Shown in pieces: positions 24,875 through 33,784 of a DNA stretch of 64,000 nucleotides (positions are counted from its first letter, which is position 1; each line of letters begins with the position of its first letter). The position numbers and the translations under genes were made by a program. The notes below the pieces were generated by a model that saw only the letters and a program-made list of their open reading frames with translations, was not told the origin of the DNA and made no database searches. This DNA is from Hahella sp018986435 (GTDB lineage Bacteria > Pseudomonadota > Gammaproteobacteria > Pseudomonadales > Oleiphilaceae). The stretch covers positions 1,922,001 to 1,986,000 of the forward strand of contig NZ_CP192738.1 of the NCBI RefSeq assembly GCF_050749805.1, written 5' to 3'.

Positions 24875-27523
24875 ATGACATACCGAGGAAATCAAACCCG
24901 CTTGAAGCGTTTATCTCTGTGTGTGGCCATGCTGGCCGCAATGCAGGCGCAAAACGCAGCGGCGGAAACTCTGCATACCGCTGCGGCGCCCACTGGTTTT
25001 GATGCGCAGCAGTCGGCGCAGACGGTGTCGGAATTGGGGGTGACTTGGCAGGTGACGGACAATTTGCAGGATAGCTATAACAGCTTCCTGGCGGATTTGA
25101 CCATTCATAACCGCGGCGCCACGGACCTGGAAGCGTCCGGGTGGACCATCTATTTCAACTTTGTGCGCGATGTGCTGGCGGTGACGCCATCGGATCAATT
25201 CAATGTCGAGCACATCAACGGCGACTTTTTCAAACTCACTCCGGCGGCGGGCTTCACCGGCCTGAAAGCGGGGGAGTCTCTCAAGGTTCAACTCAAAGCC
25301 AGCTTCTGGGCGATCAGTAAGTCCGACGCCCCGGCTGGCTTTTATATCGTTAAGAACGACGGCGCCGGCGGCCAGAGCGTTGAGGCGATCACTGACGTGA
25401 CGCTGGGCGCGCAAACTACGCCGGAGCAAACGCAACGCTTTGATGGCGACAATATGCCGTTGGACACGGCGGAAGTGCGCTTTGAGCGCAACCGCCAATA
25501 TCTGGCGGCGGCGCAAACTGGCCCAACGTTGTTGCCGACGCCGGCGTCCATGACTGTGAATGAGGCGGAGAGCCTCACTGTCGCGGCGCCTTTCAAACTC
25601 TACTTCGATCGTCGTTTCATGCGTGAAGGACGCTATCTGCAAAGCCAGCTTCAAGCGCTGGGCGTGCCGGTGGAAGTGGTGCGTCGCTGCACCGACGCGG
25701 CCAACGCCATCTGTTTGCAAGGCGCGCAAAGTCATGGGCGTCCTGGCTCCGATGAAAGCTATCAGTTGAGCACCAGCGCGGCTTCCGGCGTACGCATCGC
25801 GGCGGACTCTCCTACAGGCATGTTCTATGGCGTGCAATCGCTGCTGGGCCTGCTTCCTCTGGAAACCTATCAGGGCGGCGGATTGCCTGTGCGTCTGCCG
25901 GTGGTGGAAATTTCCGACGCGCCGCGTTTTTCGTACCGGGGCATGCATCTGGATGTGGCGAGACATTTTAGCCAGCCCGAAAGCGTCAAAAAGCTTATCG
26001 ACGTCATGGCGCTGTACAAACTGAACAAACTGCATCTGCACCTTTCCGATGATGAAGGCTGGCGTCTGGAGATTCCCGGCCTGCCTGAGTTGACCTCCGT
26101 CGGCGGTAAACGGGGACATTCCGAGAACGAGCTGGATAATCTGGTTCCCTCATTCGGCTCTGGACCCTTTGCGGACAGCAATAATGGCTCCGGGTACTTC
26201 TCCCGTCAGCAATATGTTGAGTTGCTGCGTTACGCGGCTGAGCGTCATATCGAAGTGGTGCCGGAGTTCGATCTGCCTGGGCACGCCAGAGCGGCGATAA
26301 AGTCCATGGAATCCCGCGCCAAACAGTTCGCCGACGCGGGTAAGCCCTATCAGGGCAGAAACTTCCTGCTGAGCGATCCTGAGGACAAGTCGGAGTACAA
26401 GTCTGTGCAGGGTTGGAAGGACAACGTCGTGAACCCTTGTATGCCAACCACTTACTTCTTCATCGACAAAGTGGTCGGCGAGGTGTCGCGCATGTACCGT
26501 CAGGCCGGCCTGCGCATGCCTGCTTTCCATGTGGGAGCGGATGAAGTGCCGGCGGGCGTCTGGAAAAAATCTCCCGCCTGTACCCGTATGTTCGGTTCAG
26601 AGGAATTGAGCGCGGACGACGTGGAGATGCTGAACCGCTTCTTCAACGCCACCGTGACCGGCATCGTCGCCGCCCACGGAACCAAGATCGCCGGCTGGGA
26701 AGAACTGGCGTTCATGCATGAAGACGGCGGCAAAGTGGTCAACCCGCATTTTGTCGGCGGCATCATGGTTCCTTATGTGTGGAACAACGTGTGGGGCTGG
26801 GGCACAGAAGACAACGCCTACAAACTGGCTAACGCCGGTTACCCGGTGGTGTTGGCCAACGCCACCAACCTGTACTTCGACCTGGCCTACCAGAAAGACC
26901 CGGAAGAACCCGGTTATTACTGGGCCGGTTTTGTGGACACCCGTCGCGTGTATGAATTCACGCCGATGGATGTATTCAAAGCCGCGTGGGTGGATCGCAT
27001 GGGCAACCCGTTGACGGACGATATGTGGAACGACCGCACCCGTCTGGCGGCGGATAAACAGGACATGATTCTCGGCGTGCAGGGCGAACTGTGGAGCGAG
27101 AACGTGAAAACAGAAGCTGACCTGTTCTATCTGGCGCTGCCCAAGTTGCTGGGACTGGCGGAGAGGGGCTGGTCGCCGCAACCGGATTGGGCGAACGAAG
27201 CGGATCAGGCGCAACGTCTGAGCGGGCTGAATCAAGCCTGGAGCGGATTCGCCGCGCGGGTCGGCGCCTATGACCTCAAGCGTCTGGACAGCTGGAACGG
27301 CGGTTATGACTTCCGCGTGCCGCCTCCCGGCGCCAAGGTGGCTGACGGCATGCTGGAAGCGAACTTGTCCTTCCCCGGTCTGGAGATCCGTTACACCCTG
27401 GACGGCTCCGAGCCAACAACCGAATCGCCACTGTATGACGGGCCCGTCGCCGTCAGCGGCGGCGTTAAACTGAAAACATTTACCCCTTCGGGTCGCGCCA
27501 GCCGCACAGTGGAGCTGAATTAG
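24875..27523 (+). CDS. Beta-N-acetylhexosaminidase (chitobiase), GH20
   Basis: The 882 residues are arranged as chitobiases: signal peptide (about 1-30), an N-terminal carbohydrate-binding domain (about 45-180), a GH20b domain (about 210-345), the GH20 barrel (about 350-790) and a C-terminal Ig-like CHB_HEX domain (about 810-880). The catalytic Asp-Glu pair is at 556-557 in HVGADEVPAG. The enzyme removes GlcNAc from the non-reducing end of chitobiose and short chitooligosaccharides, probably in the periplasm or outer membrane, completing the work of the upstream chitinase. The ribosome-binding site AAGGAG overlaps the palindrome AGAACGTTCT. A strong terminator follows. Confidence 0.95.
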   Translation: MTYRGNQTRLKRLSLCVAMLAAMQAQNAAAETLHTAAAPTGFDAQQSAQTVSELGVTWQVTDNLQDSYNSFLADLTIHNRGATDLEASGWTIYFNFVRDVLAVTPSDQFNVEHINGDFFKLTPAAGFTGLKAGESLKVQLKASFWAISKSDAPAGFYIVKNDGAGGQSVEAITDVTLGAQTTPEQTQRFDGDNMPLDTAEVRFERNRQYLAAAQTGPTLLPTPASMTVNEAESLTVAAPFKLYFDRRFMREGRYLQSQLQALGVPVEVVRRCTDAANAICLQGAQSHGRPGSDESYQLSTSAASGVRIAADSPTGMFYGVQSLLGLLPLETYQGGGLPVRLPVVEISDAPRFSYRGMHLDVARHFSQPESVKKLIDVMALYKLNKLHLHLSDDEGWRLEIPGLPELTSVGGKRGHSENELDNLVPSFGSGPFADSNNGSGYFSRQQYVELLRYAAERHIEVVPEFDLPGHARAAIKSMESRAKQFADAGKPYQGRNFLLSDPEDKSEYKSVQGWKDNVVNPCMPTTYFFIDKVVGEVSRMYRQAGLRMPAFHVGADEVPAGVWKKSPACTRMFGSEELSADDVEMLNRFFNATVTGIVAAHGTKIAGWEELAFMHEDGGKVVNPHFVGGIMVPYVWNNVWGWGTEDNAYKLANAGYPVVLANATNLYFDLAYQKDPEEPGYYWAGFVDTRRVYEFTPMDVFKAAWVDRMGNPLTDDMWNDRTRLAADKQDMILGVQGELWSENVKTEADLFYLALPKLLGLAERGWSPQPDWANEADQAQRLSGLNQAWSGFAARVGAYDLKRLDSWNGGYDFRVPPPGAKVADGMLEANLSFPGLEIRYTLDGSEPTTESPLYDGPVAVSGGVKLKTFTPSGRASRTVELN

Positions 27524-27547
27524 CCGCGGATTGGTAATTCTTGACCT

Positions 27548-27588
27548 ACACTCCGGAGTTTTTGCTGGGAACTCCGGGGTGTCTTTTT
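27548..27588 (+). terminator. Intrinsic terminator of the hexosaminidase gene
   Basis: A 13-base stem (ACACTCCGGAGTT / AACTCCGGGGTGT, one wobble pair) is followed by CTTTTT. Confidence 0.88.
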
Positions 27589-27708
27589 GTCACTTGCGCA
27601 GACTTCTATTCAGGCGGACAATGCCTTTTCCGGATCAATGACATGCTGCAGTAGGAGTACGAATAGGGCGCTGTATTCGGATACACGCAATCCTGCCACG
27701 GAGGTCCT

Positions 27709-28182
27709 ATGAGCAAGCAAGTGAAACCCATCCCGGATGGCTATCATTCCGTCACTTCCTATCTGATTGTCAAAGGCGCCGCTGACGCGCTGGCGTTTTA
27801 TAAACGCGCTTTTGATGCTGAAGAAATCATGCGTATGAATGGCCCACATGGCTCCATTGGGCATGCGGAAATAAAGATTGGCGATTCCCGCGTCATGCTT
27901 TCCGATGAGTGCCCCGAAATGAAATTCGTTGGCCCGCAAACGCTGGGCGGAAGCCCCGTCGCATTGATGTTGTACGTTCCCGATGTAGACGCTACCTTCG
28001 CCAGGGCGATAGCCGCCGGCGCCAAAGAGCGGTTAAAGGTTGAAGACAAATTCTACGGCGATCGCAGCGGCAGCCTGGAGGACCCTTTTGGTCATGTCTG
28101 GCATATCGCCACTCATATTGAAGATGTCAGTGAACAAGAACTGGCGGAGCGGGCGAAGAAATTCATGGAAAGCCAAAGCTGA
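27709..28182 (+). CDS. VOC-superfamily (PhnB/glyoxalase-like) protein
   Basis: This 157-residue protein has the paired beta-alpha-beta-beta-beta modules of the vicinal oxygen chelate fold. The PhnB-like pattern includes YLIVKGAADALAFYKRAFDA early and YGDRSGSLEDPFGHVWHIATH late. Members include glyoxalases, resistance proteins and uncharacterised enzymes, so no substrate can be assigned. Start ATG at 27709 with GGAGG upstream. It appears to be a single gene. Confidence 0.85.
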   Translation: MSKQVKPIPDGYHSVTSYLIVKGAADALAFYKRAFDAEEIMRMNGPHGSIGHAEIKIGDSRVMLSDECPEMKFVGPQTLGGSPVALMLYVPDVDATFARAIAAGAKERLKVEDKFYGDRSGSLEDPFGHVWHIATHIEDVSEQELAERAKKFMESQS

Positions 28183-28444
28183 CGCACATAAGGACGCATG
28201 CCGGAGTCCTCGTGTCATGGATTCCGGCTGCTTTTCACTTCTCTCCCTGTCTCCCCTTGTTACCTTCCCCCCAATCACTTCGGATGTTGGTTCTGGTAAG
28301 CGGGGCTTGACTCGTCGCACTGACCTAAAGTCGTGTTTTTATTCCCTGATGGACGTGGTTTTATCGAAGTCTCAGCGTGGTGGACGGTCATGCGCATGAC
28401 CTGCGTCTGCGACGGGACTTATCGAATCAGAAGGAAAACGCGGG

Positions 28445-29614
28445 ATGAAAATAGCCATACTGGGCGGCGGAGTCGCGGGCGTCAGCACGGCGATTGCGCT
28501 GACGCAAAAGGGTTTTGACGTGGCGATATACGAGCGTCGTTCAGCGCCAACGGATGTCGGCGCGGGCATTGTGATATGGCCAAATGCAGCCTATGTGCTC
28601 GATCAGCTTGACGTTCTGAATGATATTGCCGCGTTATCTGGACGTCCCACGCATATGCGTAGACTTTCTCTCCACGGCGAGGAGCTTGGCTCCCTAGACA
28701 TTCTCGATATCAATCGGCGTATGGGCTATCCCAGCCTGTCTGTATTGCGGCGGGATCTGCAAAGGGCTTTGCTGGCGAAGCTAGATGCGTTGGGAGTCGA
28801 AATTCGCTATGGCCATGCGGTAGCGGATATTGAACAAGAGGGCCGGGACCGGAGCTGCATCCGCTTCGAAAATGGCGCGCAGGCGATGGCTGATGTGGTC
28901 ATCGGCGCCGACGGGCGCATGGACTCCCCATCACGGCGCTACGTGCATGGCGACAGTCGGCCGGTATATCAGGGCTTTATCAACTGGGTGGGGGTTTATG
29001 AAGCGCAAGAGGATGTCTTCACTGATATGGCGGTGCGTGATTACTGGGGCGTGGGGGAACGTTTCGGCATCGTGCCGGTCAGCAAACGGACGGCGTATTG
29101 GGCGGGTGCGATAGTCAGTAAGTCCATAGAGAAGAGCAATCCGGAGCTGTACAAAAAGGAGCTGCTATCGGTCTTTTCCGCGTGGCCGTCGCCTGTCGCC
29201 AAGGTCATTGAAGAGACCCCCATTGAGAGCATTCATAAGGTCTATGTGCATGACCATGATCCTATCGAGTTATGGCATAAACGCAATGTGATCGTCATTG
29301 GCGATGCCGCCCATGCGCCGCTGCCTACGTCTGGGCAAGGCGCCTGTCAGGCATTGGAGGACGCCTGGCATTTGGCGAACTGTCTGCAAGAAAATCCCCG
29401 CGACCTGGATGCGGCGTTTACGGCTTTCACCGCTCTGCGCTCGGAAAAGACGGCGGATATCATTCGGGCGGGGCGCTCCCTGGCCGCAGCGCTGTTTAAT
29501 ACGGATGCATCCTTTTGCGAGGCGAGAAACGCCAACAGCAAAAGTTCAAACTTTGCAGAGATCGCCAAAGGGATGGCGCAATTCTGGGGACGTGGTCTGC
29601 CTTTAAATGCGTAG
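28445..29614 (+). CDS. FAD-dependent aromatic-ring-hydroxylase-type monooxygenase
   Basis: This 389-residue flavoprotein has the three class-A monooxygenase motifs: a dinucleotide-binding GGGVAG near the N-terminus (residues about 6-12) ending in the acidic YERR, a central DG motif (GADGRMDSPSRR), and the GD motif (IGDAAHAPLPTSGQGACQALEDA). Such enzymes use NAD(P)H and oxygen to hydroxylate or epoxidise a small organic substrate in the cytoplasm. There is no neighbour pathway to suggest the substrate. Close to the UbiH/salicylate-hydroxylase-like group. Confidence 0.87.
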   Translation: MKIAILGGGVAGVSTAIALTQKGFDVAIYERRSAPTDVGAGIVIWPNAAYVLDQLDVLNDIAALSGRPTHMRRLSLHGEELGSLDILDINRRMGYPSLSVLRRDLQRALLAKLDALGVEIRYGHAVADIEQEGRDRSCIRFENGAQAMADVVIGADGRMDSPSRRYVHGDSRPVYQGFINWVGVYEAQEDVFTDMAVRDYWGVGERFGIVPVSKRTAYWAGAIVSKSIEKSNPELYKKELLSVFSAWPSPVAKVIEETPIESIHKVYVHDHDPIELWHKRNVIVIGDAAHAPLPTSGQGACQALEDAWHLANCLQENPRDLDAAFTAFTALRSEKTADIIRAGRSLAAALFNTDASFCEARNANSKSSNFAEIAKGMAQFWGRGLPLNA

Positions 29615-29632
29615 CTTGCGCCGCCGCATGCC

Positions 29633-29650
29633 GGGCCCCTGAGGGCCCTG
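29633..29650. other. GC hairpin between the monooxygenase and dodecin genes
   Basis: GGGCCC-CTGA-GGGCCC can fold into a short, very stable hairpin between two converging genes. No T tract follows on either strand, so I call it only a structural element. Confidence 0.35.
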
Positions 29651-29685
29651 AAGAATAGATCGCAGCTCGGTATTTCAGGTAAAAC

Positions 29686-29901
29686 TTAGCTGTTCTCGAT
29701 ACGGAAGCCGACTTTCAGGCTGACTTGAAAGTGGCCGACTTCGCCGTTGACGATATGGCCGCGGGTTTCCGTGACTTCGAACCATTCGAGGTGCTTGATG
29801 GTGCGGGAGCACTCCCGAATGGCGTTCTGAATGGCTTCATCAATGCTGTTCTTGGATGAACCGACCACTTCCACTTTCTTGTAGGTATGATGATCTGACA
29901 T
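29686..29901 (-). CDS. Dodecin, flavin-binding protein
   Basis: This 71-residue protein has the dodecin pattern: Y-K-K-V-E-V-V-G-S at the start, then IDEAIQNAIREC, the flavin-stacking region HLEWFEV (with Trp), and a final strand GHFQVSLKVGFRIE. Dodecins form 12-subunit hollow spheres that store riboflavin or FMN and protect from flavin phototoxicity. The start ATG has GGAG upstream. It may be transcribed together with the small gene upstream. Confidence 0.93.
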   Translation of the reverse strand: MSDHHTYKKVEVVGSSKNSIDEAIQNAIRECSRTIKHLEWFEVTETRGHIVNGEVGHFQVSLKVGFRIENS

Positions 29902-29964
29902 GTGAACTCTCCTTTGTTTCTATGACGGACGCTCCTTCGTCAGTGTAGCAAGAAATGTCCTTGC

Positions 29965-30267
29965 TTAAATGTCGTCGTCGGAGCGGTTTGCTTCCGCCTG
30001 CTCGGACATCTTCATCATCAACGCCATGTTAAGATCTCGGTCGAAGTTCTCGCAGCAGGCTTCCGTGCGAATTTTGCATTGACCGCTCTCGGACTCGTAA
30101 TTCAATTCGTAGCCGGTTTTTTCGCCGTGCTCGGAGCAGACCATGTCGCCCAAGGTCTCCTGGTAGGCGTTGACCAGGAAGTCTTCCGCCGCGCTTCTGT
30201 CTTCATCCTGACGAAACTCTTCAACGCTGACTTCCACGCCGTCCACTTTGTACTTAACGTTGCTCAT
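29965..30267 (-). CDS. Uncharacterised small acidic protein with clustered cysteines
   Basis: This 100-residue protein of unknown function is strongly acidic. It contains the pattern C-S-E-H-G, then about 20 residues later Q-C, and six residues further a C-C pair (TEACCENF). The C/H-C-CC arrangement looks like a small metal- or disulfide-stabilised fold. I chose the ATG at 30267 (MSNVKYKVDG); the frame extends 11 residues further without better support. It is 63 bases upstream of dodecin on the same strand. Confidence 0.6.
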   Translation of the reverse strand: MSNVKYKVDGVEVSVEEFRQDEDRSAAEDFLVNAYQETLGDMVCSEHGEKTGYELNYESESGQCKIRTEACCENFDRDLNMALMMKMSEQAEANRSDDDI

Positions 30268-30393
30268 AATTCTGAAACCCTTTGATGTTGTGGGCTGCAA
30301 GGATAAACCCTAAGCGCTCCGGTTTGAAGGCTTGATCATGGCGAGGGGAGAGAGTGATAAATAGGAGAGAGAAGGGGCGAGGGCGCGCGCCAC

Positions 30394-31245
30394 TCAAGGT
30401 GACGAGGTTTCTTCGGGAGGCGAGTCCAGATGGATAACCCTGCGTTGCGACAAGTTCAATTCGGCAAGGTCTTCTCCCCAGTATTTCTCTATTAAACGGT
30501 CTATCAAACCGCTGCTGCGCGCGCGATTCATGCTGTCCGTCATCGCGTCCACATGGGACTGGGCGTCGTGAGAAAGGTAGAAATAGAAATCGCTTTGATA
30601 TTGCAGCAACAGGTTTTTTTCAATGTCCAGGCCGGGGTACTTGTGTGACTCGCGGATAATTTCGTTCGCTCCACGGGGGAAGTAATCAATGCCGCGATTT
30701 CCCTGCGCCAGCGGGCGAAATGCTGCGGTCCAGTCGCCGTCGAAGATCATTACCGGCAGACGGTTATGCTCCCAGACGCGTCGGTCGTACCAGGCCTTAC
30801 CAATTGCCGCCACTTTGTTCAGGTTACGAAAATCCTCCAGATCGCGAACCTGATCATAAATAGCCTGACGACCTTCCGGGATTAGCATAATCCGCTTGCT
30901 GATCAAGCCATTGGTGATAGGGACCGGCACCCGGACGTGGTGATTGTCGCGCTCCGCTGTGGGGAGCATCCAGGCGATAGTGACGTCGCCTTTGTCCAGC
31001 ATCTGAATGACGCGTTTCTGCGGGAATGGCTGAGAGGTAGTAATTTCGTACTCATAGCCCGCCTGCGTTAGTGCGCTTTCTATTAATTCCCTATAGTAAG
31101 CGCCGTCTTTGCCGGCTTCGACGAAGTGAGCGACCTTGAGCTTAACGGTTTCTTTTTGAGCCCAGGCTGGCGCAGACGAGATGGCGGTCAGCAGACAGAT
31201 CAGTCCGGCCAGGTAGCGCTGCGTTAGAAAAAGTATGTGAGTCAA
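30394..31245 (-). CDS. Periplasmic binding-protein-like protein (orphan)
   Basis: This 283-residue protein has a signal peptide (about 1-29, ending APAWA-Q). The mature part has the layout of a type-2 periplasmic binding protein (LKVAHF...YYRELIESALTQAGYEYE, GDVTIAWMLPTAERD). It is more diverged from the SBP_bac_3 consensus than the tandem pair at 5712-7324. There is no transporter gene beside it. Function could be sensing or binding; the ligand is unknown. Confidence 0.65.
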   Translation of the reverse strand: MTHILFLTQRYLAGLICLLTAISSAPAWAQKETVKLKVAHFVEAGKDGAYYRELIESALTQAGYEYEITTSQPFPQKRVIQMLDKGDVTIAWMLPTAERDNHHVRVPVPITNGLISKRIMLIPEGRQAIYDQVRDLEDFRNLNKVAAIGKAWYDRRVWEHNRLPVMIFDGDWTAAFRPLAQGNRGIDYFPRGANEIIRESHKYPGLDIEKNLLLQYQSDFYFYLSHDAQSHVDAMTDSMNRARSSGLIDRLIEKYWGEDLAELNLSQRRVIHLDSPPEETSSP

Positions 31246-31431
31246 TCAATATGCCTCTAAGCGTCAATACCGGGACCCTCCTTGACAACATCCCTTGCTG
31301 GCGGCTGGATCAGGGACTGGCGACTCCCTCAGACTATTGTGAATGAAGGAGGAATCAGTCACTGGTAGACACAGAGAATACTGCGCATCTATTAAGTTTA
31401 GCAGGTGATGGGAATATTTCCGGGCGGTGAA

Positions 31432-32034
31432 TTACGCGGGGTGCGCAGCGTAGGGCGCGTAGCGATAGTATTTGGGCGTGACGCAGATGCGCGCGTGAAG
31501 CCAGGACACCCCAAGGCCGGCGGTGCTGAGCCAGACGGGCTGCTCGCCAATGCGCGCCAGCGTTTCTCTGGCCAGGTATATCCAGAAAGCATCCACCTGT
31601 TGCGGCGGCGCATTGCGGATAAAGCGGGCCAGATGAGCGTAGTCGCAGTGTTTTGTCTGCGGCCGAGGCGCCACCAGACGGGCGTCGCCGCCCAGATTGT
31701 TGAATGCGGCCACCAGATCGGACTGACGAGAGGCGCGAAACGGCTTGGCGAAAGGCCGCCAGTCCGGCTGCAGACGTGTGAGCGGGCCGCTGTTGATCAA
31801 GACAAACTCACAAGCCTGGCTCTCATTGGCGCTGGATAAAGGCGGCGATTCCCAGAAATAGCCGGAACTGTCGGCGGAGGCGAAAATCGAATTGAAGAAC
31901 GCTCGGAACGCCGGATTCTCCTCCAGAAGCTGTAAGGCTTCGAGATAGCTGAGCGGGGCTCCTTGATGAAACAGGGCATACCGACAGCCATCATAGTGTG
32001 CGAGTCGAGTGGCTTCTACGCTGAAATCCGCCAT
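31432..32034 (-). CDS. DUF6940-like protein following the Bat operon
   Basis: This 200-residue cytoplasmic protein has no signal peptide or membrane helix. Its sequence, with SYLEALQLLEENPAFRAFF early and many aromatic residues in the middle, resembles a DUF6940-type family as far as I can recall; the function is unknown. I start at the ATG at 32034 (MADFSVEA), 14 bases after the batD stop, so it is probably the last gene of the moxR/bat transcript. Confidence 0.6.
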   Translation of the reverse strand: MADFSVEATRLAHYDGCRYALFHQGAPLSYLEALQLLEENPAFRAFFNSIFASADSSGYFWESPPLSSANESQACEFVLINSGPLTRLQPDWRPFAKPFRASRQSDLVAAFNNLGGDARLVAPRPQTKHCDYAHLARFIRNAPPQQVDAFWIYLARETLARIGEQPVWLSTAGLGVSWLHARICVTPKYYRYAPYAAHPA

Positions 32035-32047
32035 GAGGGTGGGTGGC

Positions 32048-33784
32048 CTAAGTGGGGTACAGGGGCGCGGGCTCACCCTGGTTATTGGACTCGGCTTTGA
32101 TCGCCTGCTCGCTGCTCGCCACCAGCTTCAGCGCCAACTCGCTTAAATCCGCATTGGCGGCATGGGCGTTCGGCCCATACAGATCGCGCTGCAGCTGGTT
32201 GAGCGGCTCCCGACTGAGTTCGCGCAGCTGATTGAGCACATGGTGAGCATAGCGCTGTTCCAGGGCGGCTTGCTGCAGCCAGCGGGTATACAGGTCCACG
32301 AACTTGACGACATCGCTTTTCGCCAGCTTCTTCAACTGACTCAACTCGATATGCTGGGCGCCTTGGCGCGGATGCTCTCGCATGACAGGTTTGACGATAG
32401 TCGGCTTTCTCCACCAGGCGTATAAGGTGGCCAGCCAGGCGATCAGCAGCAGCCCGGATAGGGTGGGCCAAAATACGCCAGAGTCTGACGGGACGGAAGT
32501 GGGCGAGGACAACGGTTCAGGCGTTGAGTCCAGGCTTAAGTCGGTCTTGTCGTCCGCCAGCGTTGTCTGCGACGGCGCGGCAGGCGTATTGACGACGGCG
32601 GATTGAGCGCCGGGCAATACAGTAATGGTGCGTTCCGGCAGCGTCGCTACGCGCTCCACATCATTGGTCACGTCCCACCATGGAATGCTGACGGCGGGCA
32701 GGGTGTAGGTTCCCGGCTTGATCGCCACCAGGGCCTGGGTTTCCTTACGCTGGCCGGTGACGCCCGCCGCGTGCTCTTCCGTGTCGATACTTTCAGGCTC
32801 TGGATAGACTTTTACGCCGTCCGCACTGGCGCTATCGAGAGGAGGAATCTGTACGCCTTCGATGCCCAGCGCCTGCACGCTGATGGTTCGGGTTAAGGAG
32901 TCGCCGACTTTGATTTCCCGCGCCGGATCACTCCACACGTCACGGATGCTCAGGCTCTGCGCCGGCACCCATTGTTTGCCGGAAAATGAAGCGGGCGGGG
33001 CTTTGACGTCTATCTCCACAGCAGGCGATTTTTCCTCGCTGTAGAAACGGCGACCGATGCGGCGCTGGGCCAGGGTCCCAGTGAAAATCTGCTCGGGGAT
33101 GGCGATCTTGCCGGCTTTCTGGGGGAAGATAACGTACTGTCGCTCCACCACGCTGAAGCGGCGGGAGCCGACGTAGCGAGTGTATTCCTTTTGCTTGCCC
33201 AGCTGTTTGACCAGAATGTCGGGATGGTCAGGGTGGGTCAACTCGCCACGCAGCATATCGTCGCTGTAGAACAGGCGGATGGTGTAAATCAGTTGTTGCT
33301 GCACGTAGACGGATTTGTTGTCCACCTCCGCTTCCAGGAAGACGGGCTTTTCTTCTTTCGCTACCGCCTGCTGGCTGGTCTCAACCACCTTGATGGCGAT
33401 CGGCTGAGACTCATTGTCTTTATACTTGACCGCTGGAATCTCCAGATCGCCGCTGCGCTTGGGCAGCAGGGTGTAGACCCAGGTGATGATGGAGTTGTTC
33501 TTGTTGTTCTCGATCTGCACCCGATAGCTTTGCTGACGGTCCATGACCTCGAAGTCTTTGTCCAGCTCGCCGACATCCGGTTGCGGTACGGACAAGGTGT
33601 TCAAATTGAAGAAATCCAGGGCGGAGTCGACTTCCAGCTTGCTGGTGATCGTCAGCTGCAATGATTCATTCTGTCTGACTTCCTGGCGGTCCACACTGAC
33701 GTTCAGGCTGTCCTCAGCCCAGGCTCCCAGGCTGAGAACACATAGCATGAGCAGGCATAAAATCCGGTTTACAGGAGTTACCAT
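32048..33784 (-). CDS. batD: BatD-like protein
   Basis: This 578-residue protein has a signal peptide (about 1-23, ending GAWA-E), a long periplasmic part of beta-sandwich character (about 24-430, starting with the BatD pattern VSVDRQEVRQNESLQL), and one membrane helix near residue 445 with a cytoplasmic tail. BatD is the usual last member of the Bat aerotolerance operon, acting with the VWA proteins in the envelope; its biochemical role is unknown. Its start overlaps the batB/C stop by 7 bases. Confidence 0.87.
   Translation of the reverse strand: MVTPVNRILCLLMLCVLSLGAWAEDSLNVSVDRQEVRQNESLQLTITSKLEVDSALDFFNLNTLSVPQPDVGELDKDFEVMDRQQSYRVQIENNKNNSIITWVYTLLPKRSGDLEIPAVKYKDNESQPIAIKVVETSQQAVAKEEKPVFLEAEVDNKSVYVQQQLIYTIRLFYSDDMLRGELTHPDHPDILVKQLGKQKEYTRYVGSRRFSVVERQYVIFPQKAGKIAIPEQIFTGTLAQRRIGRRFYSEEKSPAVEIDVKAPPASFSGKQWVPAQSLSIRDVWSDPAREIKVGDSLTRTISVQALGIEGVQIPPLDSASADGVKVYPEPESIDTEEHAAGVTGQRKETQALVAIKPGTYTLPAVSIPWWDVTNDVERVATLPERTITVLPGAQSAVVNTPAAPSQTTLADDKTDLSLDSTPEPLSSPTSVPSDSGVFWPTLSGLLLIAWLATLYAWWRKPTIVKPVMREHPRQGAQHIELSQLKKLAKSDVVKFVDLYTRWLQQAALEQRYAHHVLNQLRELSREPLNQLQRDLYGPNAHAANADLSELALKLVASSEQAIKAESNNQGEPAPLYPT

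Noticed and set aside
24911..26119. Minus-strand 402-codon open frame within the hexosaminidase gene
   Set aside because: It is antisense to a clear GH20 gene, rich in Arg/His as shadow frames of GC-rich genes are, and has no ribosome-binding site or family resemblance.
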